Under the pieces are notes generated by a model. It made no database searches and was not told the DNA's origin. It was given only the letters and a program-made list of their open reading frames with translations. A stretch of DNA of 64,000 nt, from positions 1 through 64,000 of the forward strand of contig NZ_PVXP01000010.1 of the NCBI RefSeq assembly GCF_002995845.1, read 5' to 3'. The translations under genes were made by a program, and so were the position numbers. This document shows, in pieces, positions 1 to 9,198 of this stretch (position 1 is the first letter of the stretch; every line of letters starts with the position of its first letter). The stretch comes from Clostridium luticellarii. GTDB taxonomy: Bacteria > Bacillota > Clostridia > Clostridiales > Clostridiaceae.

Positions 1-908
1 TTATATAATCTAGAATAATCCTTAATATATATCCTCGTCATATTTAAAGTTTTTTCATCTTCAAAAGATATACTATGAGTTGATATTTGATCCTCCTCAC
101 TTGAATTATTCCATTCTACAAAAATAAGCCTTTTTTTAAATTTCTCTAATTTTTCCTTTGAAAGACATTTCACTATTGCCTTTAAAATACTCTTAATATC
201 TTTATCTTCAATAGAATACCCAAGAAAAATAATTGGATGTTCCAAGAAAATGGTCAATATCTTGGCTGCAAGATATGCATTATTTTCCTCAAAATTCAAG
301 TAATCTTTCTCATTAATTACTATGGAATCCGGTTCAGTGCAACAGCCATGAATTTTATATATTTCACCTACTCCCTGTATATTTGAAAATATAAGCTCTT
401 CTTGTCCTATAAATCTCCTATAATTATATAAACTGTCTTCTATAAAATTATCATAATTTGTTGTAATAACTGCTGCTATACTCTTTTTACCTAGTTTCTT
501 GAACAATTTAATTTCATCAGCATACTCTTCCTTAACACTTAGAGAATTATTTTTAATATATTTAGCAATTTCTATTTTCAATGGCGAGGCTCCTGCTAAG
601 GCAAGTTCTTTATATTCTCTCCTACTCTCCTCAAACTTAGGATCTTCAAACCAAATATCCGATAAATCACATTCTATCAATTCTGCTATTTTCTGAAACT
701 CACCAATTTTAAATCCCTCATTTTTAGCTTTTCTACTGTATATTTCAAATGCGAACTCATTATCTTTAGTCAATTTTGCCATTTCACGCAAAAGAGTTTC
801 CCAATTTGCCAACCCCAAATATCTTCTAGAGATACCAGCACCAATAAATAGAACTGGTGCTGTATCAAAATTTCTAAATACATCTTCAAGTTTTTCTATT
901 CTAATCAC
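1..908 (-). CDS. SIR2-domain protein, probable NADase defence effector (partial)
   Basis: The gene is open from a GTG at 908 through the left edge, so only the first 302 residues or so are visible. The N-terminal part is a SIR2-type (SIR2_2-like) nucleotide-binding fold: GAGIS at residues 23-27, TTNYD at 149-153, KIHG with the expected catalytic His at about 187, and FLGYS at 228-232. SIR2 domains of this type in anti-phage systems (ThsA, DSR, SIR2-HerA families) degrade NAD+ on infection. It starts 34 bp after hsdS on the same strand, so it looks like part of the hsd operon. The start is uncertain: an AGAGGG stretch almost touches the GTG, and no clearly better start exists. The C-terminal domain, which would name the subfamily, is outside the window. 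Confidence 0.8.
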   Translation of the reverse strand, partial: MIRIEKLEDVFRNFDTAPVLFIGAGISRRYLGLANWETLLREMAKLTKDNEFAFEIYSRKAKNEGFKIGEFQKIAELIECDLSDIWFEDPKFEESRREYKELALAGASPLKIEIAKYIKNNSLSVKEEYADEIKLFKKLGKKSIAAVITTNYDNFIEDSLYNYRRFIGQEELIFSNIQGVGEIYKIHGCCTEPDSIVINEKDYLNFEENNAYLAAKILTIFLEHPIIFLGYSIEDKDIKSILKAIVKCLSKEKLEKFKKRLIFVEWNNSSEEDQISTHSISFEDEKTLNMTRIYIKDYSRLY

Positions 909-942
909 CCTCTTTAATAAATTAAAATCACTTAACTAATTT

Positions 943-2196
943 TCAATTATTCAAAGGTACCCTTATTTCCCCTGACATAAGTTTTGGAAGTAATGTATCT
1001 CTCAAATCTATTAGTATTTCATTCTCTATTTGTCTTTGCTTAATTATCTCAAAACTACTTCTAATTAAACTATGAAAATCTTTTACAATTTTACTTAGCG
1101 GATAAATACATTTAATTTTTTCAAATTCTGTCTTGTTTACATTTAAAGTAGTGCTTCCTGTAGAACCAATTGTTTTAAGCTTATCACCTATAAGATTTAA
1201 ATATTCATAGAAATAATATAAATCTTCATCATTTTTAGGTATTACACTATTTATCTGCTGATTGGTATGTGCAGGAATTGCATTTATACTTACCAATCCA
1301 ACAGTTGCAATACATGATACCATTATAGAATTTTTAGGCAATAACTTTTTGATCTGAGTTTGGTTCCCAATTTCTGATAAGAATCTTTCAGCCTTTATTA
1401 CAAATATACTATTATGCATATCTGGAATAGTTATAAATGGATATTTATTTCCATAATTTTTTTCATTTTTTGTAGAAGGAGTTTTACCTGTAATCACTTT
1501 TTTCGCTAAATTCCCTAATTCTTCAACTTTCCATCCCTCAGGAATCATCCCCAGCTCACTTTCAACCATCTTTCCTTCGCTTGATTTATAAGGCTTCCCT
1601 TCTTCATTGGGAAACTCAAAATCCACAAACCAGTGTTTAAATATTAATTGAGCCATTTTTTCAAGAGTCTTGTTGATTTGGTTGTTGACCTCTATTTTTT
1701 CATCTAAGGTTGAAAGAATATGTGCTATTGCTTTTTGTTCTTTTAAAAGCGGTAATTTAATTTCACATTCCTCTAAAACATCTTTTTGAACTCTTTGACG
1801 ACCTGACGAACCATTCATAGATCTTATGGCTAAATTCCTAAATTCAGGTGAGATTGACATATAATAAATAAAATCATTGTCTGTAATACCTAACTTTTCT
1901 CTAAGGACTATAAATTCTGTCGAACCAAATGCCACTTCATTTTTATTCAATATACCTACTTGAGCTGTTTTGCCATTTTCCAAACATGGAGTTATCCGAG
2001 CTAAAAGTGTATCACCATTTCTAAATTTTGTACCACCTTTAAATTTTGCTATTTCAAATCCTGTTATTTTCCTGGTATATGATTCTAACTTATCCATTGA
2101 TATTTTTTTTGCCATATCACCCTTTTTTATACTTTCTTTTGGATTAAATTGAACAACATTTATTAATTTACACTCTCTCCATCCGTTAGATTCCAT
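943..2196 (-). CDS. hsdS: Type I restriction-modification specificity subunit HsdS
   Basis: This is the DNA-recognition subunit of a type I restriction-modification complex. At 417 residues it is the usual size, with two target-recognition domains (about 1-150 and 215-380). Each is followed by a helical conserved region: [20 protein letters not shown] near 150-170, and the C-terminal helix ending [14 protein letters not shown]. The first TRD resembles the kind with an [11 protein letters not shown] stretch. I chose the ATG at 2196, which follows a GGGGG Shine-Dalgarno run; an in-frame TTG lies two codons upstream. The start overlaps the end of hsdM by 11 bp, implying coupled translation. No frameshift or recombination scar is visible and there is no second hsdS in the window. 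Confidence 0.93.
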   Translation of the reverse strand: MESNGWRECKLINVVQFNPKESIKKGDMAKKISMDKLESYTRKITGFEIAKFKGGTKFRNGDTLLARITPCLENGKTAQVGILNKNEVAFGSTEFIVLREKLGITDNDFIYYMSISPEFRNLAIRSMNGSSGRQRVQKDVLEECEIKLPLLKEQKAIAHILSTLDEKIEVNNQINKTLEKMAQLIFKHWFVDFEFPNEEGKPYKSSEGKMVESELGMIPEGWKVEELGNLAKKVITGKTPSTKNEKNYGNKYPFITIPDMHNSIFVIKAERFLSEIGNQTQIKKLLPKNSIMVSCIATVGLVSINAIPAHTNQQINSVIPKNDEDLYYFYEYLNLIGDKLKTIGSTGSTTLNVNKTEFEKIKCIYPLSKIVKDFHSLIRSSFEIIKQRQIENEILIDLRDTLLPKLMSGEIRVPLNN

Positions 2197-3703
2197 ACCC
2201 AATCCCCCTAAGATTTTTCCTTATCTCTTCTTCTAAGCAGTGGGATTTATCAAACAATTCTCCTAATTCGCCAGTGAGTGTTTTCATTTTTTCATCAAAT
2301 GGAATTCCATCATATTTTGTTTCTTCTATTCCCACATATCTTCCGGGGGTCAGTACATATTCATTTTGTCTCACTTCATCAAGTTTTGCTGCTTTGCAAA
2401 AGCCCTTGATATCCCCATAGTTTCCATCTATATTTCTGTACCTATGGTAGGTATCTGCAATTTTTTTTATATCTTCTTCACTCAGCTCCCTGTGCCTTCT
2501 GTCAATCATTTCTCCCAGATTTCTGGCATCTATAAAGAGTATTTCGTCTTCCCTGCACCTAAATTCAGTATTATTCTTTCTATTCCTGTTTAATATCCAA
2601 AGTGAAGCTGGTATGCTTGTTGAATAAAAAAGCTTGTCAGGTAGTGCAACTACTGCATCTACCAAATGTGCCTCAATTAAATTTTTTCTTATTTCTCCTT
2701 CATTTGAAGTGTTTGAGCTAAGTGCTCCATTTGCCAGGACTATCCCTGCACAACCATTGGGAGCCAGGTGATACACCATGTGCTGAAGCCATGCATAGTT
2801 TGCATTTCCCTCCGGCGGAATGCCGTATTTCCACCTGACATCTTCTGTCAATTTATCACCGCCCCAGTCACTTACATTAAAAGGCGGATTCGCCAGAATA
2901 AAATCTGCTTTCAAAGTTTTATGGAGATCATTATAGAAGGTATCATCATTGTGAGGTCCTATATTTGCATCCAGCCCTCTTATGGCAAGGTTCATCCTGC
3001 AGAGCTTCCAGGTAGTAGAATTTAGCTCCTGGCCATAAATGGACAAATCATTGACTCTCCCCTGATGTTCCTTGATAAATTTTTCACTCTGAACGAACAT
3101 GCCGCCGCTGCCGCAGCAGGGATCATATATTCTCCCCTGATAGGGCTCTATCATTTCAACCAATGTCTTGACAACAGAAGTAGGGGTATAGAATTCCCCG
3201 CCGCCTTTTCCTTCTGCATCTGCAAATTTTCCGAGAAAATACTCATACACCCTTCCCAGTAAATCCTTCTCACTATTTTTATGAAGTTTTATGGTAGAAA
3301 TCAAATCTATAAGTTCTCCAAGTCTTCTCTTGTCAAGTTCCGGCCTTGCATACCTCTTATCTAAAACACCTTTAAGTGTAGGATTTTCTTTTTCTATCAA
3401 AATCATGGCATCATCAATCAATTGTCCTATTTTGGGACTTTTGGCATTATCTCTTATGTACTCCCATCTTGCTTCTTTGGGAACCCAGAATATATTTTCT
3501 GCTTCGTATTCATCCCTATCCTCTTCAAATCCCTCTCCCTCTTCTACAAGCTCCTGGTGTTTGGTTTCAAATTTATCGGAAATATATTTTAAAAATATAA
3601 GCCCCAATACCACATGCTTGTATTCCGCAGCATCCATGCTGCTTCTCAGTTTGTCTGCAGATTTCCACAGTGTTTCCTCAAATCCAATATTTCCTGTTGA
3701 CAT
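2186..3703 (-). CDS. hsdM: Type I restriction-modification DNA methyltransferase HsdM
   Basis: This is the adenine-N6 methyltransferase subunit of a type I system, 505 residues. An N-terminal helical HsdM_N domain (about 8-150) is followed by the SAM-dependent N6_Mtase domain. The SAM-binding motif DPCCGSGGM is at about 194-202 and the catalytic NPPF at 272-275. It lies 44 bp downstream of the XRE controller gene and overlaps hsdS by 11 bp. The restriction subunit gene hsdR is not in the window; it could lie beyond the SIR2 gene at the left edge or be absent. All family motifs look intact, so methylation activity is expected. Confidence 0.96.
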   Translation of the reverse strand: MSTGNIGFEETLWKSADKLRSSMDAAEYKHVVLGLIFLKYISDKFETKHQELVEEGEGFEEDRDEYEAENIFWVPKEARWEYIRDNAKSPKIGQLIDDAMILIEKENPTLKGVLDKRYARPELDKRRLGELIDLISTIKLHKNSEKDLLGRVYEYFLGKFADAEGKGGGEFYTPTSVVKTLVEMIEPYQGRIYDPCCGSGGMFVQSEKFIKEHQGRVNDLSIYGQELNSTTWKLCRMNLAIRGLDANIGPHNDDTFYNDLHKTLKADFILANPPFNVSDWGGDKLTEDVRWKYGIPPEGNANYAWLQHMVYHLAPNGCAGIVLANGALSSNTSNEGEIRKNLIEAHLVDAVVALPDKLFYSTSIPASLWILNRNRKNNTEFRCREDEILFIDARNLGEMIDRRHRELSEEDIKKIADTYHRYRNIDGNYGDIKGFCKAAKLDEVRQNEYVLTPGRYVGIEETKYDGIPFDEKMKTLTGELGELFDKSHCLEEEIRKNLRGIGYGI

Positions 3704-3747
3704 TGTTTTATTCCTCCCTGGTTATTCTTCTGTATTAAGTAATTATT

Positions 3748-4341
3748 CTAAAAATTATAATCGTCAAATATTTCAAATATTTCACTTTCAAATTCATCCT
3801 GGCTTTCATCACTGTTTATTTTATCCGGAAGAACCTCCAGGTAATGTGCTAGTGCCTCGATGGTCCTATGGAGAACAACTTCCTGCTGAGCTTTGTTCAG
3901 CAATTCAGTAATAAGCCTATATGTATCCATATATGGATTGTCATCTACTACATCCAAAGCCTGTTTAAATTTAGAAACAAGTTTTGCTTTCTCAATCTTT
4001 CTCCCAATCCTGTTTATCTCCTCTTTATCGTAAATTGGCACTTTATAGATACAATTGGTCTCTTTTACCATAAACTGTTTATCATATTTTTCAATTACGG
4101 GATTTAATTCCTTTTTCAATTTTTCTTTTTGAATTTCAAGTTTTTCTATTTCATTTAACTCTTTAGGAAAATACTCCCTGCTGATTCCAAATATCTTTTC
4201 AAGTCTGGGCAAATATTTTTTGGGTATACCCTGCCTGCCCTTTATCCACAAGTTAATATTTTGTTTTTTCAATCCAAGTTCTTTGGCAAGTTCCATATGC
4301 TGCATATTGTAAAGTCCTAAGATATATTCTAATCCTATCAA
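3748..4341 (-). CDS. XRE-family helix-turn-helix controller of the hsd operon
   Basis: This is a DNA-binding regulator of about 197 residues. An N-terminal helix-turn-helix (AKELGLKKQNINLWIKGRQG, roughly residues 17-36) is followed by a charged coiled stretch and an unrecognised helical C-terminal domain with an acidic tail. I place the start at TTG 4341, not at the longer in-frame TTG at 4416. The upstream TTG is itself part of a -35 box, while TTG 4341 has an AGGTGG Shine-Dalgarno with a 7-nt gap. Two near-identical palindromes flank the promoter, so autoregulation is likely. It lies 44 bp ahead of hsdM on the same strand, in the position of a controller gene for the restriction locus. Confidence 0.75.
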   Translation of the reverse strand: MIGLEYILGLYNMQHMELAKELGLKKQNINLWIKGRQGIPKKYLPRLEKIFGISREYFPKELNEIEKLEIQKEKLKKELNPVIEKYDKQFMVKETNCIYKVPIYDKEEINRIGRKIEKAKLVSKFKQALDVVDDNPYMDTYRLITELLNKAQQEVVLHRTIEALAHYLEVLPDKINSDESQDEFESEIFEIFDDYNF

Positions 4342-4366
4342 TCCACCACCACCTAACTTAGGCCTC

Positions 4367-4381
4367 ATTGTCTTAGTCAAT
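4367..4381. promoter_or_regulatory. Palindromic operator 2 of the XRE controller
   Basis: The second 15-bp copy, ATTGTCTTAGTCAAT, lies at the expected transcription start just downstream of the -10 box. Binding here and at operator 1 would block RNA polymerase. Confidence 0.7.
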
Positions 4382-4387
4382 ACAATT

Positions 4388-4416
4388 ATATTACCTCTTT
4401 TTATTGTCCCAGTCAA
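4388..4416 (-). promoter_or_regulatory. Sigma-A promoter of the XRE-hsd operon
   Basis: On the minus strand TTGACT (4411-4416) is separated by exactly 17 bp from TAATAT (4388-4393). The transcript would start near 4381, about 40 nt before the proposed TTG start. Confidence 0.75.
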
Positions 4417-4417
4417 T
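4403..4417. promoter_or_regulatory. Palindromic operator 1 of the XRE controller
   Basis: The 15-bp imperfect palindrome ATTGTCCCAGTCAAT covers the -35 box. A second copy lies 36 bp away and differs only in its centre, so both are probably bound by the adjacent XRE protein. Confidence 0.7.
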
Positions 4418-4502
4418 ATTTTTTAATAAGAATTATATCATTTTGTTAAGTATGATTTAAATCTCATCTTTTCCATCAGTGTAAGCAGGCATAAAAATGC
4501 CC

Positions 4503-4524
4503 AAAAAAATAGGGCAAAATGCCC
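4503..4524 (-). terminator. Intrinsic terminator
   Basis: On the minus strand GGGCATTTTGCCC (4512-4524) forms a short hairpin followed by TATTTTTTT. It lies just past the stop of the gene at 4592-5176. Confidence 0.65.
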
Positions 4525-4591
4525 AATCTATTACAAACCCATTTCTCTGTCAGCCGCTAAATTCTTTTCACCTGTATGTTCTTTGTTTTAC

Positions 4592-5176
4592 TCAATTCAA
4601 ATCTTTCCTTATATTATTAATTAAATTATTAATACAATATTTTATATCTTCAGTGGTAACCCCAATATCAATATTATGTTCATTACTTAATGCAACAATG
4701 AGACTTATATAACTATTCCAGACAGCTATACTTGCAAAAATCCTCATAAGATTCTCCTTACCATCTTTTTTAAAATACTCTATTTTGTGCTTAAGTTCTG
4801 AAAATTCTTTTAAATATTTTTTATGCTTTTCTATTTTATATTTAAGGTTTGATATTTCTATTTCAATTTTTTCATCTTTTTTAAGATTTCCACTTCTCTT
4901 CTTACATTCTGCCAAATGTTCTTCTGCATCTTCCAATTGTATTTCCATTATTTTTGTTTTAACCTCAGCATTACCACAGCCTTCACTACCATCTAAGTAA
5001 TCCGATTGACATTCTATTTCATCTACAATAGGAAGTATTGAAGCTAAATCATAATATATTTTTCTTTTTTCATCATAATATTTTATTTTTTTACTATTTT
5101 TATATGCCAAAGTAGCAGCAATATATGCGGCAACAAATGTTGCAAAAGTAGAAATAATTATTTTCATATATTCCAT
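4592..5176 (-). CDS. Membrane-anchored coiled-coil protein, unknown
   Basis: A 194-residue protein I do not recognise. An N-terminal hydrophobic helix (about residues 4-24) is followed by a basic segment and then a long heptad-like charged region (about 75-135, rich in E, K and L), suggesting a membrane-tethered coiled coil facing the cytoplasm. A second moderately hydrophobic stretch (about 145-165) precedes the C-terminus. The ATG has an AGGAG Shine-Dalgarno. It is the last of four small codirectional genes of unknown function between the hsd locus and the SIMPL gene and has its own terminator. Such proteins are common in accessory regions, and a defence or immunity role would be guesswork. 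Confidence 0.55.
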   Translation of the reverse strand: MEYMKIIISTFATFVAAYIAATLAYKNSKKIKYYDEKRKIYYDLASILPIVDEIECQSDYLDGSEGCGNAEVKTKIMEIQLEDAEEHLAECKKRSGNLKKDEKIEIEISNLKYKIEKHKKYLKEFSELKHKIEYFKKDGKENLMRIFASIAVWNSYISLIVALSNEHNIDIGVTTEDIKYCINNLINNIRKDLN

Positions 5177-5209
5177 ATTTAATTTCTCCTATAATCCATC
5201 TAACCATTA

Positions 5210-5524
5210 TCAATACTTATTACAAAATTGATCCATCCAGTCATCTAATTCATCATCTTCTTCTGCTTTCCAATTATCCAATAATTTTTTCACATCTTCT
5301 TTCATTTCACAATATTTCTTCTCAGCTTCACCATTACTGGAAGCAAAAGCTGTATGGACCATTAGGCCATAGATGCCTATGGTTATAGCAAATGGTATAT
5401 TACCACAATCCCGTTCAAGTGTTATTCGGGCTTCATCGCCATAAGTTTCATCAATTATCACTATTCCATTTTCAGAGCCAACTTTACCAATAGTTATTCC
5501 TTCGTTATACTTTTCCCACATCAT
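5210..5524 (-). CDS. Small conserved hypothetical protein
   Basis: A 104-residue acidic protein. Its first two thirds read as beta-strand rich (EGITIGKVGSENG, then EARITLE), followed by a hydrophobic GIYGLMVHTAF segment and an acidic helical tail. I have the impression of similar small Firmicutes proteins beginning WEKYNEG, but I know no function for them. The Shine-Dalgarno is weak and the start may be either of two adjacent ATGs. It sits between two other orphan genes on the same strand. Confidence 0.5.
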   Translation of the reverse strand: MMWEKYNEGITIGKVGSENGIVIIDETYGDEARITLERDCGNIPFAITIGIYGLMVHTAFASSNGEAEKKYCEMKEDVKKLLDNWKAEEDDELDDWMDQFCNKY

Positions 5525-5579
5525 TAAATTTTCCCAAATTATTCATTAATAGTAACTTTCTAATTTATAAAATATCGTA

Positions 5580-6050
5580 CTATTTTTTACACAAAAATGG
5601 ATCTGATGCATACCATGTGGATAATTCATTTCGTTTAGTTTCCAGATTCATCCATGATATTGCCAACTTGAACTTTTCAACATACTTTGTATCAATAAAA
5701 TACACTCCCAATCCGTTCTTAATGTAATATATATCAAATGCAAAATTTTTATCATCACAATTATACAATATCTCATATCCACCCAAACTTATTAATACGT
5801 TATCTTTTATAAAATCTAAAAGCACTAGATATTCTCCACCATTAATATATGTTTCAACATTTTCACAATCAATAAAGCATTTAATTTTATCACCTGCTTT
5901 AATAGCTCTTGTATCCACAAGTATTAAATACCTAGCATCCACATAATAGTTGCATTTATCAATAACTTTTAAAGGTTGCGGAAATACTATATAATTTATT
6001 TTTATATCATTCTTACAAACAACCAATTTTCCTAAAGGTATATTTAACAT
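5580..6050 (-). CDS. Hypothetical protein
   Basis: A 156-residue protein I do not recognise. It is predicted to be mostly beta strand, with many aromatic and Cys residues and no membrane helix or signal peptide. I chose the ATG at 6050, which has a GAGGCGGTGG Shine-Dalgarno; the longer reading begins inside this ribosome-binding site. It is one of a run of four small unidentified genes. Size and strand pattern are compatible with an immunity-type or phage-derived protein, but nothing in the sequence proves this. Confidence 0.5.
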   Translation of the reverse strand: MLNIPLGKLVVCKNDIKINYIVFPQPLKVIDKCNYYVDARYLILVDTRAIKAGDKIKCFIDCENVETYINGGEYLVLLDFIKDNVLISLGGYEILYNCDDKNFAFDIYYIKNGLGVYFIDTKYVEKFKLAISWMNLETKRNELSTWYASDPFLCKK

Positions 6051-6081
6051 ATAATTCCACCGCCTCACATAAATATTTCTT

Positions 6082-6558
6082 TTACATTTTAATTACTTCT
6101 TGTATATTCAATTCTTTTATAATTTTTAGCACATTGTCTCCATCACCATAAAATCGTGTTTCCAGGTCGTCAACTAAAAATACTCTTCCTCCGTCAAATA
6201 CTATACCCCAATATGAACTGGCATCAAGTCCAAAATCACTCCCATCAGTTATAGTTTTACAATTAAGAATCTCTGATAAATAATAAGCTATAACTAAGTC
6301 ACTCCTGATACCATTTTGCAAATCTGGAAACCAAATAAATTCCCAAACTACAGGAAACTCGCTTTCATTTTTTATTACTTTATAAAAAACTATAGATGCA
6401 CCCTCTTTAATATTCTTTAAATTTAATGTATTAAGCAACACCGGCAACCTATCTATAGAATATTCATAACAATTTGATAAATTAAACTTTTGTTTCAAAG
6501 CATCTATTAACATTTCAGAATTTATTTTTCTATCAAATCCAACCCATGCGAAATCCAT
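6082..6558 (-). CDS. Hypothetical protein (immunity-like size and context)
   Basis: A 158-residue soluble acidic protein with alternating helix and strand segments, including a YYGDGDNVLK-like end and a WEFIWFPDLQNG stretch. No family was recognised. The start has an AAGGGATG Shine-Dalgarno and lies 40 bp downstream of the SIMPL gene. Small acidic orphan proteins in rows often prove to be immunity proteins for contact-dependent toxins, but no toxin gene lies in this window, so this remains only a possibility. Confidence 0.5.
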   Translation of the reverse strand: MDFAWVGFDRKINSEMLIDALKQKFNLSNCYEYSIDRLPVLLNTLNLKNIKEGASIVFYKVIKNESEFPVVWEFIWFPDLQNGIRSDLVIAYYLSEILNCKTITDGSDFGLDASSYWGIVFDGGRVFLVDDLETRFYGDGDNVLKIIKELNIQEVIKM

Positions 6559-6598
6559 TCTATCATCCCTTAATAGTTATTTTCTATGTAATGTCTTA

Positions 6599-7252
6599 TC
6601 ATTTTATCTCCCATACAAATAAAACTGTATCACTGACTTTTATATCATCTGGTTCGATACCCGGAGCATAAGATGACTGAACAGCCATACAATTTTCCTC
6701 TACCCCACATCTTGTTTGAGAATAAAGGTGCAGTTCACTCCAATTGTAATCAATACTAACCAGATCCCCAAGAATGACTCCTGATGCTTTTGCTAAAATT
6801 TCCGCCTTGTGTTTCGCATTTTTGGCAGCACTTACCAAAAGCCTTTCACTGATAACAGATTTATCCTTAACAGAAAACTGTATATCCAGCTGTGGACTTA
6901 TTTGCGTTTTTGCAATAGCAGCAAATACCTTTGACATTACTTCTGTGTCAAAATCAAACTCAATTTTTAAACTTTGCCTGCAAATGTATCCATCAAATTT
7001 GCTTCTATAATTGTCGTTATTATCACGATAACTTTCATAGTGTGTTTTTATATTAAAACTTGTTGTTTTTAGATCTTTTTTGTCAAAACCTGCTGATTCA
7101 ATTGCATTTTGTAAAATCTCTACTGAATCAGCCGCAAGTTCCATTGTCTTGTCATAATTATAATGCTGCGATTCAAGGTTCATGGTAATAACAATTAAAT
7201 TCGGCTTAACATTGATATTACCTGTGCCTTTCACCCTAATTAAATGTTCCAT
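6599..7252 (-). CDS. SIMPL-domain protein (DUF541)
   Basis: A 217-residue protein with a full SIMPL/DUF541 fold. It opens with the family signature VKGTGNINVKPNLIVITMNLES, has the middle helix ELAADSVEILQNAI, and a second alpha-beta unit with RLLVSAAKNAKHKAEILAKASG near 145-165. The precise biochemical role of this family is unknown; members are usually linked to envelope or stress functions. This one has no signal peptide, so it probably stays in the cytoplasm. It has its own start region and is followed by the small orphan genes. Confidence 0.85.
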   Translation of the reverse strand: MEHLIRVKGTGNINVKPNLIVITMNLESQHYNYDKTMELAADSVEILQNAIESAGFDKKDLKTTSFNIKTHYESYRDNNDNYRSKFDGYICRQSLKIEFDFDTEVMSKVFAAIAKTQISPQLDIQFSVKDKSVISERLLVSAAKNAKHKAEILAKASGVILGDLVSIDYNWSELHLYSQTRCGVEENCMAVQSSYAPGIEPDDIKVSDTVLFVWEIK

Positions 7253-7324
7253 TCAAACAACCTCCTTCAGTTTTATTTCATATGCTAAACAATCATTCGA
7301 TTTCAATTTTCTTATATAAAAAGC

Positions 7325-8314
7325 TCATCTGTACATCTCTCTCATTCTGTCTATAGTCTCTATCATGTCCTCTCTGAATCCATCTGAGCTCAAGACCTCC
7401 ACAGAATCTCCCTGACTCAAAAGCCACATCTTTATTCCCTTCCCGAATACCCTGGCTTCCACCATGTATTCACCCTTTTTTTCTTCTATTATTCTGGCAT
7501 TAGGAAGTTTATCTAAAACTGCCTCTATGGATCTGCCTGTATACCTGAATCTCACTCTTTCCAGCTCCCCTGCCTGCATGAACTGGATTAACTTTCTGAA
7601 CTCCCCGTCCTTAAATCTTTTGCTGTAATCCAACTTGTATTTCCTGTCTGTAACAATTAGTTTTTCAATTCTATCCACCCTGTAGATGGCAGGATATTCA
7701 TAGCTTTTATCTTCTATTAAAGCTATAAGATAAAAATAGTATTCAGAAAACAACAGACCCTGGGGATACAGGGTTCTTTTCGAGATTTTCTCCTCTATTT
7801 TTCCGCCCGTACCAATTTTGAAATACCCGATTTCCAGTACATTTTTATCTTTTATTGCAGCACTTATTTTCCAAAGCTTATCCAAAAGCTTTTTCCCATG
7901 TTTTGGAGGAACATAATTCATGAGCTCGTTGCCTATAATGTATTTGATATTCTCCCTGTCCTTAGATATGCAATTATCAAGAAGTTTGTAAATTATATCT
8001 TTTATTTCCGCTTTTATAAAACCTCTGCTCTCTAAAAGCACCTTGGAAACTGCCAGTATTTCTTTTTCGCTTAGATTTTTCTCCTGCCCGCCTTTTAAGA
8101 TATATCCGCCTTTTTCTCTGTCTGATACAATTTCTTCTCCCATTAGCTCGCCGTCAGATTGGTCTTCTACAAATTTCTTTATGTCTTTTATATATCTGTA
8201 AAAAGTTCTTTCATTGATATTGAATTTATCTATTACATCATTCTTTACAATCACTTTTCCTTCTTTTAATTGATTGTATATAGACAGTACTACATCTGCT
8301 TTAAATCTCTCCAT
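7325..8314 (-). CDS. WYL-domain transcriptional regulator
   Basis: A 329-residue regulator. A winged helix-turn-helix of the HTH_11 type (about 1-60, NERTFYRYIKDIKKFVED) is followed by a WYL ligand-sensing domain (about 130-215, with YFYLIALIEDKSYEYPAIYRVDRIEKL) and a WCX-type C-terminal extension. WYL proteins sense small ligands or nucleic acids and often control DNA-damage, defence or metabolic genes. I chose ATG 8314, preceded by AAGGAAGGG; a longer frame starts at 8347. It lies alone on its strand next to the GGDEF gene, 59 bp away. The target is unknown. Confidence 0.88.
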   Translation of the reverse strand: MERFKADVVLSIYNQLKEGKVIVKNDVIDKFNINERTFYRYIKDIKKFVEDQSDGELMGEEIVSDREKGGYILKGGQEKNLSEKEILAVSKVLLESRGFIKAEIKDIIYKLLDNCISKDRENIKYIIGNELMNYVPPKHGKKLLDKLWKISAAIKDKNVLEIGYFKIGTGGKIEEKISKRTLYPQGLLFSEYYFYLIALIEDKSYEYPAIYRVDRIEKLIVTDRKYKLDYSKRFKDGEFRKLIQFMQAGELERVRFRYTGRSIEAVLDKLPNARIIEEKKGEYMVEARVFGKGIKMWLLSQGDSVEVLSSDGFREDMIETIDRMREMYR

Positions 8315-8373
8315 ATATATGTGCCCTTCCTTATATTTTGTTAACATTTTATTAACTAATTATACATATATAT

Positions 8374-8961
8374 TTATAATTCCTTCTTTTTTTGCAATTT
8401 TTTCTTATACATTTCAAAATCCGCATTTTTTATTAAATCCTCCACAGACATTCCACACTGCATTCCTTTCCTGCACTCACAAAATCCACAGCTCAAGCTA
8501 AAATTATAATTTTCATTATTCTCATTGTATTCCTTTAATTTTTCCTCAATTCTATGCCAAATTTTATGAACTTCCTCCATTGCAGCGCCTGGAAATATCA
8601 CTAGAAATTCATCCCCGCCCATTCTAATTACAAAATCAGTTTTTCTAATACTGTCTTTCAGTATTTTAGCTGTATTTATCAAAAGCTTATCGCCTTCCTG
8701 ATGTCCAAAGTTATCGTTTACTATTTTTAATCCATCTACATCAACAAAGCAGACAACAAGATTTTTATTGCCTATCCTTGACAAATTAAGTTCTTTATTC
8801 AGCATCTCCAGACCTGATCTTCTGTTCAACACTCCAGTCATAGCATCTGTACTTGCATAGTAATTCAATTTTTCCCTTTCCATATACAATTTTTCGAGCA
8901 CAGTGTCCTTTTCCCGTAAAATCCTGATAAGCGTTTCCCTGTCCATATCCTCATAATCCAC
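8374..8961 (-). CDS. GGDEF diguanylate cyclase
   Basis: A 195-residue protein that makes cyclic di-GMP from two GTP. A short N-terminal helix (about 1-40) leads into a complete GGDEF domain. RMGGDEFLVIF contains the intact active site, and RKTD exactly five residues before GGDEF is a product-binding I-site, so feedback inhibition is expected. No sensory or membrane domain is attached; the N-terminal helix probably drives dimerisation. The GTG start follows GGCGGGG. No EAL or PilZ gene is nearby in the window. Confidence 0.92.
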   Translation of the reverse strand: MDYEDMDRETLIRILREKDTVLEKLYMEREKLNYYASTDAMTGVLNRRSGLEMLNKELNLSRIGNKNLVVCFVDVDGLKIVNDNFGHQEGDKLLINTAKILKDSIRKTDFVIRMGGDEFLVIFPGAAMEEVHKIWHRIEEKLKEYNENNENYNFSLSCGFCECRKGMQCGMSVEDLIKNADFEMYKKKLQKKKEL

Positions 8962-9051
8962 ACAATACCCCGCCTTTAATGTTTGTATTCTATATTTTTA
9001 TTATATACAACTACAATGACATGGACTGTCAGTAACGATAAAAGTTTTTGA

Positions 9052-9096
9052 CAAAAAATAAAAAAACAGTTAAAGCAGATAAAATCACTTTAACTG
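9052..9096 (-). terminator. Intrinsic terminator of the SWIM gene
   Basis: On the minus strand CAGTTAAAG (9088-9096) pairs with CTTTAACTG (9067-9075), followed by a T-rich run. It lies about 100 bp beyond the SWIM-domain gene. Confidence 0.8.
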
Positions 9097-9198
9097 ACCC
9101 TTATTTTGGTTTTATTTTAGAAAAGTCTGCTTCAATTTTCAAAAGCTCTTCTATCTCCAAAAGTTCTTAAAAACTGATTTTCATCTTCATCAAGATCA

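Noticed and set aside
3291-3911. A 206-codon plus-strand ORF opposite hsdM and the XRE gene
   Set aside because: Its composition (Ser- and Leu-rich low complexity) and lack of a ribosome-binding site mark it as a shadow of the minus-strand genes.
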